Positions 1 through 10,200 are shown, counted from the stretch's first letter. The stretch is DNA of 64,000 bases from Ignavibacteria bacterium (GCA_016720835.1 JADKJW010000031.1:310001-374000), one strand, 5' to 3'. Numbers and translations are program-made. Notes: generated by a model not told the origin, from the sequence alone.

Positions 1-1
1 G

Positions 2-922
2 AACTTCCGTTCGCCGCTGCTCTGGGACGTGTTCGCCGTGTCCACGTACTTCACGGTGTCCCTGATGTTCTGGTTCGTGGGGCTCGTGCCCGACCTCGCC
101 ACGCTGCGCAACCGCGCGACGAAGAAGATCTCGAAAATCGTCTTCACCGTGCTGAGTCTCGGCTGGACCGGCGCGAACCGCCACTGGCACCGCTACGAGA
201 AGGCCTACCTCATCCTGGCCGGACTGTCCACGCCGCTCGTGCTGTCGGTGCACACCATCGTGAGTTTCGATTTCGCCGTGTCGATCATCCCGGGCTGGCA
301 CACCACCATCTTCCCGCCGTATTTCGTGGCGGGCGCCATTTTCTCGGGTTTCGCGATGGTGCTGACGCTGATGATCATCGCGCGCAAGCTCCTCGGCCTC
401 GAGCAGTTCCTGACGCTCAAGCACATCGAGAACATGAACAAGATCCTCATGGCCACCGGCATGATGGTGGGCTACGCGTACGGCGTGGAGTTCTTCATCG
501 CGTGGTACAGCGGCAATCCCTTCGAGCGTTTCATCTTCATCAACCGCGCCTTCGGGCCCTACGCGTGGGCGTACTGGACGATGGTGACGTGCAACGTCTT
601 CATCCCGCAGCTCTTCTGGTTCAAGAAGATCCGCCGCAACCTCGCCATCACCTGGGTGATTTCGATCTTCGTGAACATCGGCATGTGGTTCGAGCGTTTC
701 GTGATCATCGCCACCTCGCTGCATCGCGACTTTCTGCCCTCCAGCTGGGGCTACTTCACGCCGACCTGGATCGACGTCTCGATTTTCGCCGGCACCGTGG
801 GCATTTTCCTGACGCTCTTCCTGCTCTTCGCGAAGTACCTGCCCGTGCTCGCGATGGCGGAGGTGAAGAGCATTCTTCCCGGCGCGCAACCCACGCACAA
901 CGGACACGGAGGAACGCACTGA
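2..922 (+). CDS. actC: Alternative complex III membrane subunit ActC (NrfD-like), 5' end missing
   Basis: Quinol-oxidising membrane subunit of alternative complex III, which passes electrons from menaquinol to cytochrome c or an oxidase in the inner membrane. The frame is open from base 2 and starts mid-protein with NFRSPLLWDVFAVSTYF, a typical internal ActC segment, so the N-terminal part lies upstream of the window. About 306 residues remain, with several membrane segments and the conserved FWFVGLVPDLATLR stretch near the visible start. The C-terminus is His/Gly-rich. The stop overlaps the actD start (TGATG), as expected for the act operon order C-D-E-F. The GTG at 29 is only an internal codon and should not be taken as the start. 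Family assignment is firm; the split of quinone binding between ActC and ActF is family knowledge. Confidence 0.93.
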   Translation, partial: NFRSPLLWDVFAVSTYFTVSLMFWFVGLVPDLATLRNRATKKISKIVFTVLSLGWTGANRHWHRYEKAYLILAGLSTPLVLSVHTIVSFDFAVSIIPGWHTTIFPPYFVAGAIFSGFAMVLTLMIIARKLLGLEQFLTLKHIENMNKILMATGMMVGYAYGVEFFIAWYSGNPFERFIFINRAFGPYAWAYWTMVTCNVFIPQLFWFKKIRRNLAITWVISIFVNIGMWFERFVIIATSLHRDFLPSSWGYFTPTWIDVSIFAGTVGIFLTLFLLFAKYLPVLAMAEVKSILPGAQPTHNGHGGTH

Positions 923-1461
923 TGACCTCGCTTGCAGGCCTCACAGGCATCTTCACGAATCCCGACAGCGTGCTGCACGCGGCCGCGAAGTTGCGCGACG
1001 CCGGGTATCGGAAGTTTGATTTCCACACGCCGTATCCCGTGCACGGTCTCGACGACGCCATGGGCGTGCGTCCCACCATCCTGCCGTGGATCTCGCTCGT
1101 CGCGGGCTTCACCGGCGCCCTGGTGGCCATCCACCTGCAGTGGTGGACCGGCGCCGTGGATTACAAGCTCATCGTGGGAGGGAAGCCCTTCTTCGCGATG
1201 GAGCCGTCCATCCCCATCGCCTTCGAGCTCACTGTGCTGCTGAGCGCCACGGCCACCGTCGTCGGCATGTTCGCGCTGAACGGGCTGCCGGCGTGGTTCT
1301 CGAAGTGGCAGCGCGGTCCGCACTTCGCGCGCAGCACCGACGACGCCTTCGTGCTGACCGTGGACGCCGGCGATCCGCTCTTCCACACGGACAAGACCAA
1401 AGCATTTCTCGAATCCATCGGCGCCGAACAGGTCAGCCTCGTCGAATACCACGATGCATAA
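922..1461 (+). CDS. actD: Alternative complex III subunit ActD (DUF3341)
   Basis: A 179-residue membrane-anchored subunit of alternative complex III. The start is the ATG that overlaps the actC stop by one base. The same frame is open upstream to 502, but that part is a shadow of actC. DUF3341 hallmarks are visible: an N-terminal soluble part with AKLRDAGYRKFDFHTPYPVHG, then two hydrophobic helices (about residues 50-70 and 95-118), then a short C-terminal soluble tail. The gene overlaps actE by 8 bases, so translation is probably coupled. No unusual features. ActD has no cofactor in known structures; its role is structural and it helps anchor the complex. Confidence 0.92.
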   Translation: MTSLAGLTGIFTNPDSVLHAAAKLRDAGYRKFDFHTPYPVHGLDDAMGVRPTILPWISLVAGFTGALVAIHLQWWTGAVDYKLIVGGKPFFAMEPSIPIAFELTVLLSATATVVGMFALNGLPAWFSKWQRGPHFARSTDDAFVLTVDAGDPLFHTDKTKAFLESIGAEQVSLVEYHDA

Positions 1462-2104
1462 ACGCCACCGTATCCTCGCCGGCGCCGTTCTCGGCGTCGC
1501 CGTCCTCGTCTTCGTCGCGCTCTGGGCCGGCAACGACTTCCAGCCGCTGCGCTCCACCGAGCCGCCTTTCCAGCTGCGCTACGACATGCAGTACCAGCAG
1601 AACCTGCGCGCGCAGCAGCCGAGCAGCGCCTTCGCAGACCGCAAGTCCATGCGCGATCATGTGCCCGGCACCCTGCCGCGCGACGGCGAGGTGTTCACCG
1701 ACACGAGCTGGGAGCAAACCGAGGCGCGCCTCCGCGATCCGCTGCCCCCGGCCACGCCCGCGCTGCTCGCGCGCGGCCGCAACCGCTTCAACAGCTTCTG
1801 CGCGCCCTGCCATTCCGCCAACGGACAGGACACCACCGAGGTGGTGCGCAAGGGCATGCAGAAGCCGCCCAACCTCGCCGCCGCCAAGGCGAAGGGATAT
1901 TCGGATGCGCATCTCTTTTACATCATCAGCCGGGGACAGAACATCATGCCGGGCTACGCCGACAAGCTCGTGCCGGCCGATCGCTGGGCGGTGATCCGTC
2001 ACGTGCGCGAGCTGCAGAAGCAGCCGCTGCGGTACCCCGATCCGGCGCTGGCAAAGACGGACACCTCGAAACGCGCGCCCGCGACGGCGCAGGCAGGGAA
2101 GTGA
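1454..2104 (+). CDS. actE: Alternative complex III cytochrome c subunit ActE
   Basis: A 216-residue mono-haem c-type cytochrome of alternative complex III. An N-terminal hydrophobic segment (about residues 7-25) serves as signal or anchor. It has no lipobox cysteine, so I read it as an uncleaved anchor or an ordinary signal. The single haem site is CAPCH at residues 116-120. The likely distal Met lies in the downstream segment GQNIMPGYADKL, the usual arrangement. The C-terminal tail is charged and low in complexity. It starts 8 bases inside actD and its stop overlaps the GTG at 2101. It should receive electrons from the iron-sulfur/haem subunits ActA and ActB, which must lie to the left of the window. 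Confidence 0.93.
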   Translation: MHKRHRILAGAVLGVAVLVFVALWAGNDFQPLRSTEPPFQLRYDMQYQQNLRAQQPSSAFADRKSMRDHVPGTLPRDGEVFTDTSWEQTEARLRDPLPPATPALLARGRNRFNSFCAPCHSANGQDTTEVVRKGMQKPPNLAAAKAKGYSDAHLFYIISRGQNIMPGYADKLVPADRWAVIRHVRELQKQPLRYPDPALAKTDTSKRAPATAQAGK

Positions 2105-3276
2105 TCATGGACCACACCGCCGCACTCCTCGCCGGCACGCCCTTCGTCAAGCGCCTCGGCATGGCCGGACTGCTCCTCGCGGTTCTCGGCATCGCCCTTT
2201 CCGTCGTCGCCGCCCTGACGCACAGCGAGCGCTTCCTCTTCGCGTACCTCACGGCCTTCGTCTTCTTCGGGGGCATCGCCGTCACCGGCGTCTTCTTCAG
2301 CATGCTGCAGTACCTCGTGCGCGCGGGCTGGAGCGTGAGCATCCGCCGCATTCCCGAGTTCATGGGCGCCTTCACGCCCTTCCTCATTCTGCTGCTGCTG
2401 CCCATCGCCTTCGGCGCGGGCACCCTCTACCATCACTGGGCGCATCCCGCGGTCGGGGACGTCGTGCTCGGCGGCAAGAAGGCCTGGCTCAACATGCCCT
2501 TCTTCCTCGCGCGGCTCGGCATCTACTGCGCGATCTGGAGCGGCCTGTACTGGTTCATCGCGGGGAATTCCTTCCGGCAGGACAAGACCACCGATCTGAA
2601 ATACACCCGCAGGAACTGGACATTCAGCGCGCCCGCCGTGATCCTCTTCGGCGCGTCGATGACCTTCGCCGCCTTCGATCTGCTGATGTCGCTCGATCCC
2701 CACTGGTACAGCACCATTTTCGGCGTGTACTATTTCTCCGGATCGCTGGTCGGCGCGCTCGCCGTCATCACCATCATCGCGGTGCTGCTGCGCAAGGCGG
2801 GACTCCTCACCGAGTGGCTCACGCCCGCGCGCTTCCACGATCTCGGCAAGCTGCTCTTCGCGTTCAACATCTTCTGGACCTACATCGCCTTTTCGCAGTA
2901 CCTGCTGATCTGGTACGCGAACCTCCCGGAAGAAGTCATCTTCTTCACGACGCGCCTCCAGAACGGATGGCAGGCCGCCTCGCTGCTGCTGCTCGTGATC
3001 CACTTCCTCCTGCCCTTCGCGCTGTTGCTGTCGCAGGCCGCGAAGAAGAATCCCACCGTGCTGCTCTCCGGCGCCGTGCTGCTGCTCATCGCGCATGCGT
3101 TGGACATGTACTGGCTCGTCACGCCCAACCTCTCCAAACACCTCCTCATTCCCGGCTGGATCGAACTCGCCCCCATGCTCGGCATCGGAGGGCTCTTCCT
3201 GCTCGTGCTCGCATGGCAGTTCAAAAAGCGCAGCGCCGTGCCGGTGAATGATCCGTTTTTGTCGGAAGGGAAGTAG
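2101..3276 (+). CDS. actF: Alternative complex III membrane subunit ActF (second NrfD-like subunit)
   Basis: A polytopic membrane protein of about 390 residues with around ten hydrophobic helices, paralogous to ActC. It closes the act gene order seen here. The start is either the GTG at 2101, which overlaps the actE stop, or the ATG at 2107; the second is the more ordinary codon. The sequence has the ActF-type segments TLYHHWAHPAV, SLDPHWYSTIFGVYYFSG and FSQYLLIWYANLPEE. No oxidase genes follow directly: the strand is empty of real genes until a broken kinase at 3.6 kb. The partner terminal oxidase therefore lies elsewhere, or to the left. Family assignment is confident. Confidence 0.92.
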   Translation: MIMDHTAALLAGTPFVKRLGMAGLLLAVLGIALSVVAALTHSERFLFAYLTAFVFFGGIAVTGVFFSMLQYLVRAGWSVSIRRIPEFMGAFTPFLILLLLPIAFGAGTLYHHWAHPAVGDVVLGGKKAWLNMPFFLARLGIYCAIWSGLYWFIAGNSFRQDKTTDLKYTRRNWTFSAPAVILFGASMTFAAFDLLMSLDPHWYSTIFGVYYFSGSLVGALAVITIIAVLLRKAGLLTEWLTPARFHDLGKLLFAFNIFWTYIAFSQYLLIWYANLPEEVIFFTTRLQNGWQAASLLLLVIHFLLPFALLLSQAAKKNPTVLLSGAVLLLIAHALDMYWLVTPNLSKHLLIPGWIELAPMLGIGGLFLLVLAWQFKKRSAVPVNDPFLSEGK

Positions 3277-3298
3277 GATTGGGGACCAATTAAAGATC

Positions 3299-3508
3299 CG
3301 GGTGGGACCCCGCCTGCGTTCGCGAATAGCGAACTTCGGCGTGCAGGCCGGCGTTCCTGTCGGCCGATTCCGGGAGTGATGGAGTTGTGGAGTGTTGGAG
3401 TGAATCAAGATGCCGGGTGGGGCCGGTGTCCCTGCCGGCCGATTCCGGGGCTGCTGGAGTGATAGAGTGAATCAGATCGCCGGGTGGGGCCGGCGTCCCG
3501 CCGGCGAT
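3299..3508 (+). repeat. Dispersed intergenic hairpin repeat, copy A plus two partial units
   Basis: After actF the DNA holds three degraded units starting CCGGGTGGG (at 3299, about 3413 and about 3480). Each is followed by a GCCGGCG-type inverted stretch and then GGAGTGATGGAG-like short repeats. The first unit contains a hairpin: GCCTGC (3312-3317), GTTCGC (3318-3323), GAATA, GCGAAC (3329-3334), and GCAGGC (3343-3348). The same unit occurs in opposite orientation at about 40751-40850. The rest of the gap to 3630 is low-complexity GGATGGTGGATG- and TTCATTCTTC-type sequence with no gene. Confidence 0.8.
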
Positions 3509-3630
3509 TGACGCGATGCTGGATGGTGGATGGTGGATGCTTGATGATAGATGCTGATTATTGAAACGTCACATTCTCGTATTTCATACTTCCTGGTTCA
3601 TCGTTCATTCTTCATTCTTCCGACCCACGG

Positions 3631-4533
3631 ATGCCCCGCCTGTCCTTGTGCTTCGCTGCCGTCGTTGTTCTCCATTGTTTCGTGATGGAGACGTTTTGCA
3701 TTGGCCAGCCGAACAAGATAGACAGCTTGAGCCGCGTGCTGGAGACGCAGGGTATGGCCCAACAACGTGCCCAGACGCTTGCGACGCTGAACGAGGAGAT
3801 TTACCGGGAGCTTCTCAAGCTGCAGCCTGACAAGCAGGTTAAACTGGTCGACATCATGCTGTTCAAGTTACAGAGGCAGCTACAGGAACTCGAACGGAAG
3901 ACGGTGGAAGCAGAGCGGCGCTGAACTGAACAAGCAGCGCGAGGAAAATGCGAGGAAGAAAAAGGAAATCGACCTCCTCGCGAGAAACATGCAGTTGCAA
4001 ACCACCTTGAATGCGTCTCTGCGGAATTGTCGGAAAGCGGGCAACAGGGCGAGACGCACGCCATCACCGTGCGCATCGAGAAACACTTCGACCCCGAGGC
4101 CGGGGACATCGAAGTGTTGCCGCAGGAGATCAGCCGCGTGCTGCTCAACCTCATGGCCAACGCGATGTATGCTGTGCGCGAAAAAGCGAAGGACGCGAAC
4201 GTCACCCTCGCCGCGCAACCCGGCGCCGCCGATGTCGGCATCGCCGCGATCAGCGAGTATGTTCCAACCATCACCGTATCCTCGCGCCGTCTTGCAGACG
4301 CGCTCGAGATCCGTGTCCGCGACAACGGACCCGGCATCCCGTCCGATATCCGGGACAAGATCTTCCAGCCCTTCTTCACGACAAAGCCCACTGGTTCCGG
4401 CACGGGTCTCGGCCTCTCGATGAGTTACGACATCGTCACGAACGGCCACGACGGAACGCTCGCGTGCAGCAGCCCGCCCGCCTCAGCCCCGGAAGGCCCG
4501 GGCGCGGAATTTACAGTGACGCTGCCATTGTGA
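3631..4533 (+). pseudogene. Remnant of a sensor histidine kinase
   Basis: Three pieces of one kinase are visible. (1) 3631-3924: a hydrophobic leader followed by helical sequence, ending at TGA 3922-3924. (2) From about 3923, in another frame: a Lys/Glu-rich coiled coil (ELNKQREENARKKKEIDLL). (3) 4027-4533, back in the first frame: a HATPase_c domain with LLNLMANAMYAV (N box), DNGPGIP (G1), IFQPFFTTKP (F box) and GTGLGLS (G2). Between pieces 2 and 3 the whole dimerisation/H-box domain that should carry the phospho-acceptor histidine is missing. A frameshift plus a deletion therefore left an ATPase end with nothing to phosphorylate. The second ORF starts only at TTG. I call it a pseudogene; a truncated ATPase protein from 4027 remains possible but is unlikely to signal. 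Confidence 0.8.
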
Positions 4534-4548
4534 AATGGCCCTTCGCCG

Positions 4549-5691
4549 TCAGTACATCTCCCTGACCACGGGGTGATTGTAGTTGAGCACGATGACGGTG
4601 AAATCGTAGGGTATGCCGGTCCGTTTTTCCAGATTCAGCACGCCCTTGAATTCGAGGTTGCCGAGCAGCGCCTTGCGCTGCCAGTCGGCGATGTGCGGGA
4701 GCGCATCGGAGAGGGTCCGGAGGAAGGGCGTCAGAAAGATATCGTGGTATTTGCCGAAGTTCCGGAGCAGGACCTCGAGGCAGGCGCGTTCGTTTTCGTC
4801 CAGGTCCGTGATGGGCTTGTTGAACAATGCGTCGTTCGCGTCCCGGTCCCGTGATGCCAGGCTCGCAGGTGGCGAATCGTACGGTTTCACGACAGGCCCG
4901 GATGCTGCGCCGGCATCCGACGCGGGCTGGGAGAGATCTTCTCCTCCGGTGGAAACGACGGCCGACTCCGCGTGCATCGCGGCCTCGTCGGTCTGCTTCC
5001 GCGCTCGTTCCCGCTCTTCGCGCTCACGTTCTTCGCGCTCACGTTGTTCCTTGCGTTCGTTTTCCGCCTGCAGATAGTCGTTGTACCGTTTCGCCATCTC
5101 CTCCAGCTTCAGCAGCCGTTCAGGGGAAAAGAGGCCGTTGGCATCGATGAAGTTCGGCCTGCCGACGTTCAGCAGCAGGTCGCCCGAAAAATTGGCTTCG
5201 AAACCGACGGCAATCACCGTCTTGGCCTGCTTTTTCAGATGCTGGATCAGGGGGATGTAATCGCGGTCGCCCGCGAAGATCACGAAATGCTGAATCTCCG
5301 GCCGCGTGTACAGCACCTCCATGGCGTCGATGCAGAGCTTCATGTCGGCGGCGTTCTTGTGATCCGTGCCGAGCACGTTGAAGGTCTCGACGCCCATGAG
5401 GTACAGCGACCCCTGCGGCGTACTGCGCAACCGCTCGAAGTCCGCGTAGGCCTTCGAAATGATGGAGCGCACGCGGAAGGTTTCCTCCAGCCGCTTCTGC
5501 AGACTCATCAGCAGCTCGATGACCGCGTCGTTCAGCTCGGGGATATCGGCGTATGCGGCCTTGAGATGGTAGTACACATTTTCGTAATCGATGAACAGCG
5601 CCGCGAAGCGCTGCGGGCCGCTCTGCGCTTCCGTGTTCGACCGGCTCTCCGGCTCACCATCGCCGCTGCCGGGACGTCTCAGAGTATTCAT
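4549..5691 (-). CDS. NYN-domain (LabA/DUF88-type) putative RNase with coiled coil
   Basis: A 380-residue protein. The N-terminal half is a NYN (PIN-like) nuclease domain. Acidic metal-site residues are seen in ALFIDYENVYYH, in NAADMKLCIDAM and in FAGDRDYIPLI. A highly charged Arg/Glu coiled coil follows (about residues 210-240), then a Ser/Pro/Ala linker. A C-terminal domain of about 80 residues ends at NHPVVREMY and may be a winged helix of the OST-HTH/LOTUS sort. I prefer the ATG at 5691: AAGGA lies 11 bases upstream, and the 19 extra residues of the longer frame are Arg-rich and unlike the family. NYN proteins are usually RNases or RNA-binding regulators; the exact substrate is unknown. 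The gene converges with the kinase remnant and leaves a gap of about 15 bases. Confidence 0.8.
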   Translation of the reverse strand: MNTLRRPGSGDGEPESRSNTEAQSGPQRFAALFIDYENVYYHLKAAYADIPELNDAVIELLMSLQKRLEETFRVRSIISKAYADFERLRSTPQGSLYLMGVETFNVLGTDHKNAADMKLCIDAMEVLYTRPEIQHFVIFAGDRDYIPLIQHLKKQAKTVIAVGFEANFSGDLLLNVGRPNFIDANGLFSPERLLKLEEMAKRYNDYLQAENERKEQREREEREREERERARKQTDEAAMHAESAVVSTGGEDLSQPASDAGAASGPVVKPYDSPPASLASRDRDANDALFNKPITDLDENERACLEVLLRNFGKYHDIFLTPFLRTLSDALPHIADWQRKALLGNLEFKGVLNLEKRTGIPYDFTVIVLNYNHPVVREMY

Positions 5692-5778
5692 GGTGCGTCG
5701 TTTCCTTCGTGAACCTGTTCGTCTGCAATGCGCGCTCCAGCGCCCCACTCACTCCTCCTCACTCCCCGTTCCATTCCG

Positions 5779-6759
5779 CTATCGCAGCACCATGACCGCC
5801 CGCTGTCGCACCATGCCGTCGGACGACACGCGCACGGTATACGCGCCCGCGGGCAGTCCTGCGGTGGGGAAAGAGAGTGACGTGTTTCCGGCCGCATCAG
5901 CACGGATCGAACGCGTGCGCACGACGCGACCAAGGGCATCGACGAGCACTGCGTCAACGGGACCTGTGGAAGAAAAAGATGCGTCGATCTGAAACTGACC
6001 GGCAGAGGCGCTGACGGGATTCGGGTACGCTGCCGATAGGGTGAAGGACGCGGACGACGTGGCCACGTCCGCGGCGGACGTGCCCGCGGCGGTGACCTTC
6101 ATGTTGTCCACGAGCAGTTCTTCGTTCGGCGAGGACATGTCCCAGAGGTACACTCCCACGGTGCCCGAAGCGAAGGTCTGGTCGAAAATGGCGCCGCCCG
6201 GCAAGGCCTGGCCGTCGAAGTAAAATGTGAAGTGCGGACCGACGGCCTTGACCGCCAGCGTGTGCCAGCCGCTCTCGGTGGGAATGCCCCCGGGAATCTG
6301 TGCGGGGGTCCAGTCCTTCAGCGAAATCGGCATCGAGGGATTGTCGCTCGTGCGCGCGCGGAAGCGCATGCGCTGCGTGCCCGCCGGATTGAAGGCCGCG
6401 AGGAACTGGTAGCCCGAGGAGAGCCCCGCCGGATCGCCGCGGAATTCGATGCCGTAATAGATGCCTTCATCCACGGGAATGTAGATCGTGGCTTCATAGG
6501 TGAAGTCCGAGAAATTCTTGTTCTCCGCCGAACTTTGCGCGACATTTCCGCCTGAGGCCCTGTTCAATAATCTGCCCACCCAGCCGTCATCGGGCGCCAG
6601 CGACGTCTGGAACGGTTCGAGAGCCGTTCCGTTGAAGCCCGCCAACCAGACGTTCTCCGCCGTCCCGTTCGAGAAACGCTCCTGAAAAAGAATCTGCTGG
6701 CCGTTCGCAATGGATGCGGTGAAAACACAAAGAACGCACAGACGGAAGAAAGAGATCAT
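5779..6759 (-). CDS. Secreted T9SS substrate with a concanavalin/LamG-like domain
   Basis: A 326-residue exported protein. The signal peptide (about residues 1-20, cleaved near SIANG/QQ) is followed by a beta-rich domain of about 200 residues. Segments such as FTYEATIYIPVDEGIYYGIEF and WHTLAVKAVGPHFTFYFDGQ resemble LamG or 3-keto-disaccharide-hydrolase-like jelly rolls. The last 80 or so residues are a type A T9SS sorting domain: AYPNPVSASAGQFQ, then VLVDALGRVV, then LPAGAYTVRV. This is the best taxonomic marker in the window. The substrate is unknown. The RBS AGGAGA sits 6 bases before the ATG. The gene is monocistronic, and its leader contains a hairpin at 6871-6900. Confidence 0.85.
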   Translation of the reverse strand: MISFFRLCVLCVFTASIANGQQILFQERFSNGTAENVWLAGFNGTALEPFQTSLAPDDGWVGRLLNRASGGNVAQSSAENKNFSDFTYEATIYIPVDEGIYYGIEFRGDPAGLSSGYQFLAAFNPAGTQRMRFRARTSDNPSMPISLKDWTPAQIPGGIPTESGWHTLAVKAVGPHFTFYFDGQALPGGAIFDQTFASGTVGVYLWDMSSPNEELLVDNMKVTAAGTSAADVATSSASFTLSAAYPNPVSASAGQFQIDASFSSTGPVDAVLVDALGRVVRTRSIRADAAGNTSLSFPTAGLPAGAYTVRVSSDGMVRQRAVMVLR

Positions 6760-6870
6760 GACGATTCTCCTGCGTGGATGAATTTCTGCAAAAGAAAGTA
6801 CAAACGAATGCGGAAAGGCGAAACAGGCGGGCGGAAGGAACTCGCGAACGGACGCAGAATCGCCGAAATG

Positions 6871-6900
6871 CAGAAAACCCGCCGGTGGGCGGGATTTCTG
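6871..6900 (-). promoter_or_regulatory. Strong hairpin in the 5' leader region of the T9SS gene
   Basis: The segment folds as CAGAAA + CCCGCC, loop GGTG, GGCGGG + TTTCTG, with one A/A mismatch. On the minus strand the GC stem is followed by TTTT, so it looks like an intrinsic terminator or attenuator ahead of the T9SS gene. The remainder of the 470-base divergent gap (6760-7232) is AT-rich towards 7020-7100 and presumably holds the promoters for both directions. I see no further feature in it. Confidence 0.5.
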
Positions 6901-7232
6901 CTGATGAGAGGAGCCTGCCGGGGGTGAGAGCCCCGTTGAGGCCGACGATGAGGAAGAATCAATCCATCACGACAAGAAAATAGCGAAATCCATGCCAGAG
7001 AGCATAATCGGCGTAATCGATTCCTTTTGAAGAAGATACAGCTATATCGTGCGAAATTTTTGCATGCTTCTTTCCTGAAATTGCTGCAATTTGCATCGCC
7101 CATGGGGTGTTTGCCGCGACCGGACAGATTCTTCCCCAAAAAAACCGGGAACATTTTCGCGCGAGCCGAGTTCAATCCATTACAACCAAGCCGTCGAAGT
7201 CGGCATCCCTTCACCAAAGAAGGATCATGATC

Positions 7233-10200
7233 ATGCGCACGACCATTCGTTTCGTGGCACTGCTCCTGGCTACGGCCGCCATCGCCGCCGTGCTGCCCGC
7301 GCTGTACAGCTCGATGTCGGAATCACACTCTCTCGAGGGATCAACCATGAAACAGGACTCCTATCCCGAGCTGTGGAAAAAAGTGGACGAGGCGATACGC
7401 GAGGGAAAACCGCGTACCGCTCTCGACATCGTCGAGAAAATCTACAAGCAGGCCAAGGCCGAACGCAACGCGGTGCAGACCGTCAAAGCCGTCGCGTTCC
7501 GCGTCGCCCTCCGAGCCGAGACGAACGAGGACGGGGAAATCATCCTGGTCCGCGATATCGAAAAGGAAATCCCCGACGTCCGCGAGCCGGCGAAGTCCAT
7601 CTTCCATTCCATGCTCGGCGAAATGTACTGGAGCTACTATCAACAGCATCAATGGGAGATCTCGAGCCGCACGGTGACGGCCGACTCCGCGTCCGACGAC
7701 CTGCGCACCTGGGACGCGAAAAAACTCTTCGAAGCCACCAAAAGACATTACCTCGCCTCGCTCGCGCCCGCCGCCGAGCTGCAGCGCGTGCCGCTCGCCG
7801 ATGTAAAGGACCTGCTCATCGACGGCTTCAACGGCGACGCATACCGGACTTCCGTGTATGATATTCTCGCGCATCGCGCGGTGGACTTCTTCGCCGACGA
7901 CCGCGGCAATCTTCCCAAACCCACGCGCGAATTCGAGGTCACCACGCTCGACGCCCTCGCGTCGGCGGAGCAGTTCGCGCAGCACCGCTTCGAGACGCCC
8001 GATTCCAGCGACAACACCTGGGTGGCCCTCGAACTGTACCAGCACCTGCTCCGCGCCCATCTGCGCGACCGGGCGCCCGACGCGCTCGTGGACCTCGATC
8101 TCGACCGCCTCGCCTTCGCGCGTCGCATCACCTACCACGATGAGAAGGACACCGCGTACGTCGACGCCCTCACCGCGCTCGCCGCGCGCCATCAGGCGCA
8201 CGCCATCTCCGCGGAGGTCGGTTACCGCATCGCGCAGTACCAGTACGACCGCGGCGACTACGTCAACGCGCTCGCCCGCTGCGACCGCGAAATCGCGCGG
8301 CACGGACAGCAACGCGGCGGCGTGAACTGCACGAACCTCCGCGCGCAGATCCTCGCGAAGGAGATCGATTACGCGGTGGAGAGCACCGTCGCGCCCGAGA
8401 CCCCCATCCTCGCGGCGGTGACGTATCGCAACCTTCCGCGCGTGTATTGCCGCATCCTGCCCGACGAGATCGATGACGAAGATCCCCGCCGTCCGCGCTC
8501 CGCGGAGGAGCGCATGCGCGCCCTGCTGAAGCGGAAAACCCTGCAGGCCTGGTCGGCGGCGCTGCCCGACGCGAAGGACTACAAGACGCACGTGGCGGAC
8601 ATCGCCGCGCCGGCGATGCCGATCGGCACCTACGTGCTCGTGATGAGCGCGCGCGAGGATTTTTCGCTGACGAACAACCGCCTCGCCGTCGGCCCGCTGC
8701 GCGTCACGCGGCTGAGCCTGCAGAGCCAGCAGCTGCTCGACTGCACGCACCTGTTCTGGATCCGCGAGGCCGACAACGGCGCGCCGCTCGGCGACGTGAC
8801 CGCGAAACTCTCCATGCGCCGCTGGAATTCCTCGAACTACAAGTACGAGAAGATCCCGTTCCGCGACATGGTGTCCGACAGGAACGGCCGCGTGAAGCTC
8901 GAGCCCGGCAGCGCGCGCGACTATCTCTACGTGACGCTCGAGCGCGGCGGCGACCGGCTCGCGCTCGACGAGGGTTTCTACCCCTGCACGCGCAATCCAC
9001 CGGACAGCAAGCTGCGGACGATCTTCTTCACCGATCGCGGCCTGTACCGTCCGGGACAGACGGTGTTCTTCAAGGGCCTCACCGTGCGCTACGACGCCGA
9101 TCAGGTGGGGCGCAGCGCCGCGAAGGGCGTGCAGAGCACGGTGGACTTCCTCGACGCGAACTACCAGAAAATCGCCTCGCAGTCCTTCACCACCAACGAA
9201 TTCGGCAGCTTCCAGGGCACCTTCACCGTGCCGACCGGTGTGCTGACGGGGACCATGACGCTGCGCTCCCAGCACGGCAGCGTGCAGATCCAGGTGGAGG
9301 AGTACAAGCGGCCGAAATTCGAAGTGACCTTCGAGGCCGCCAAAGGCACCTTCAAACTCTACGACAACATCACGGTGAAGGGCAACGCGAAAGCGTACGC
9401 CGGCGCGAATATCGACGGCGCCGCGGTGACGTACCGCGTCGTGCGGCAGGCGCGTTATCCCTTCTGGTGCTGGTGGTGGCGCAACCAGCCGCGCTCCGAA
9501 ACCAAGGAGATCGCGCACGGCATCACGAAAACCGCCGCGGATGGCACCTTCGAAATCACCTTCCCGGCGTTGCCGGACAAGTCGGTGCAGAAGAGCACGC
9601 TCCCGGTGTTCAGCTACGCGGTCACCGCCGATGTGACCGACATGAGCGGCGAGACGCGCAGCGGCGCCACGACGGTTTCCGTCGGCTACACCGCCATCGT
9701 GCTGAGCGCCGTGCTTCCGCCCGTGCTCGACGCGAATGTCCCCGCCATCGCCGTCTTTGCTTCCACCAACCTGAACGGCTCGCCCGTGACGGCCCGCGGC
9801 ACCGTGCTCGTCGAGAAACTGCGCAATCCCGCGCGCGTGCTTCGCGAGCGCCTGCTGCCGCAGCCCGACCAGTTCGCGATGAGCCGCGAGGAATTCAAGC
9901 GCGCTTTCCCGAACGACGTGTGGAAGGACGAGAACATCGAGGACACCTGGCCCGTGGAAAAGACCGCGGTCAGACAGGAGTTCTCGACGAACGCGGCCGG
10001 ACAGGACACCGTCAGTCTCAAAGACCTCGAACCCGGCCGCTACCGCGTCACGCTCACAGCGAAGGATCCCTCGGGCGAGACGCTCACGCTGAAGCAGTTC
10101 TTCACCGCCTACGCTTCGGACGCGAAGGAGCCCGCGACGACGGAAGGCTCCGTGCTCATCCCCGTCGCGGTGACGGGACAGCCGGGCACGAAGGCCACGG

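Noticed and set aside
3989..4423. Separate 144-codon gene in the kinase remnant
   Set aside because: It is one frame of the broken kinase; the first part is the kinase coiled coil and the later part is a shadow of the HATPase frame.
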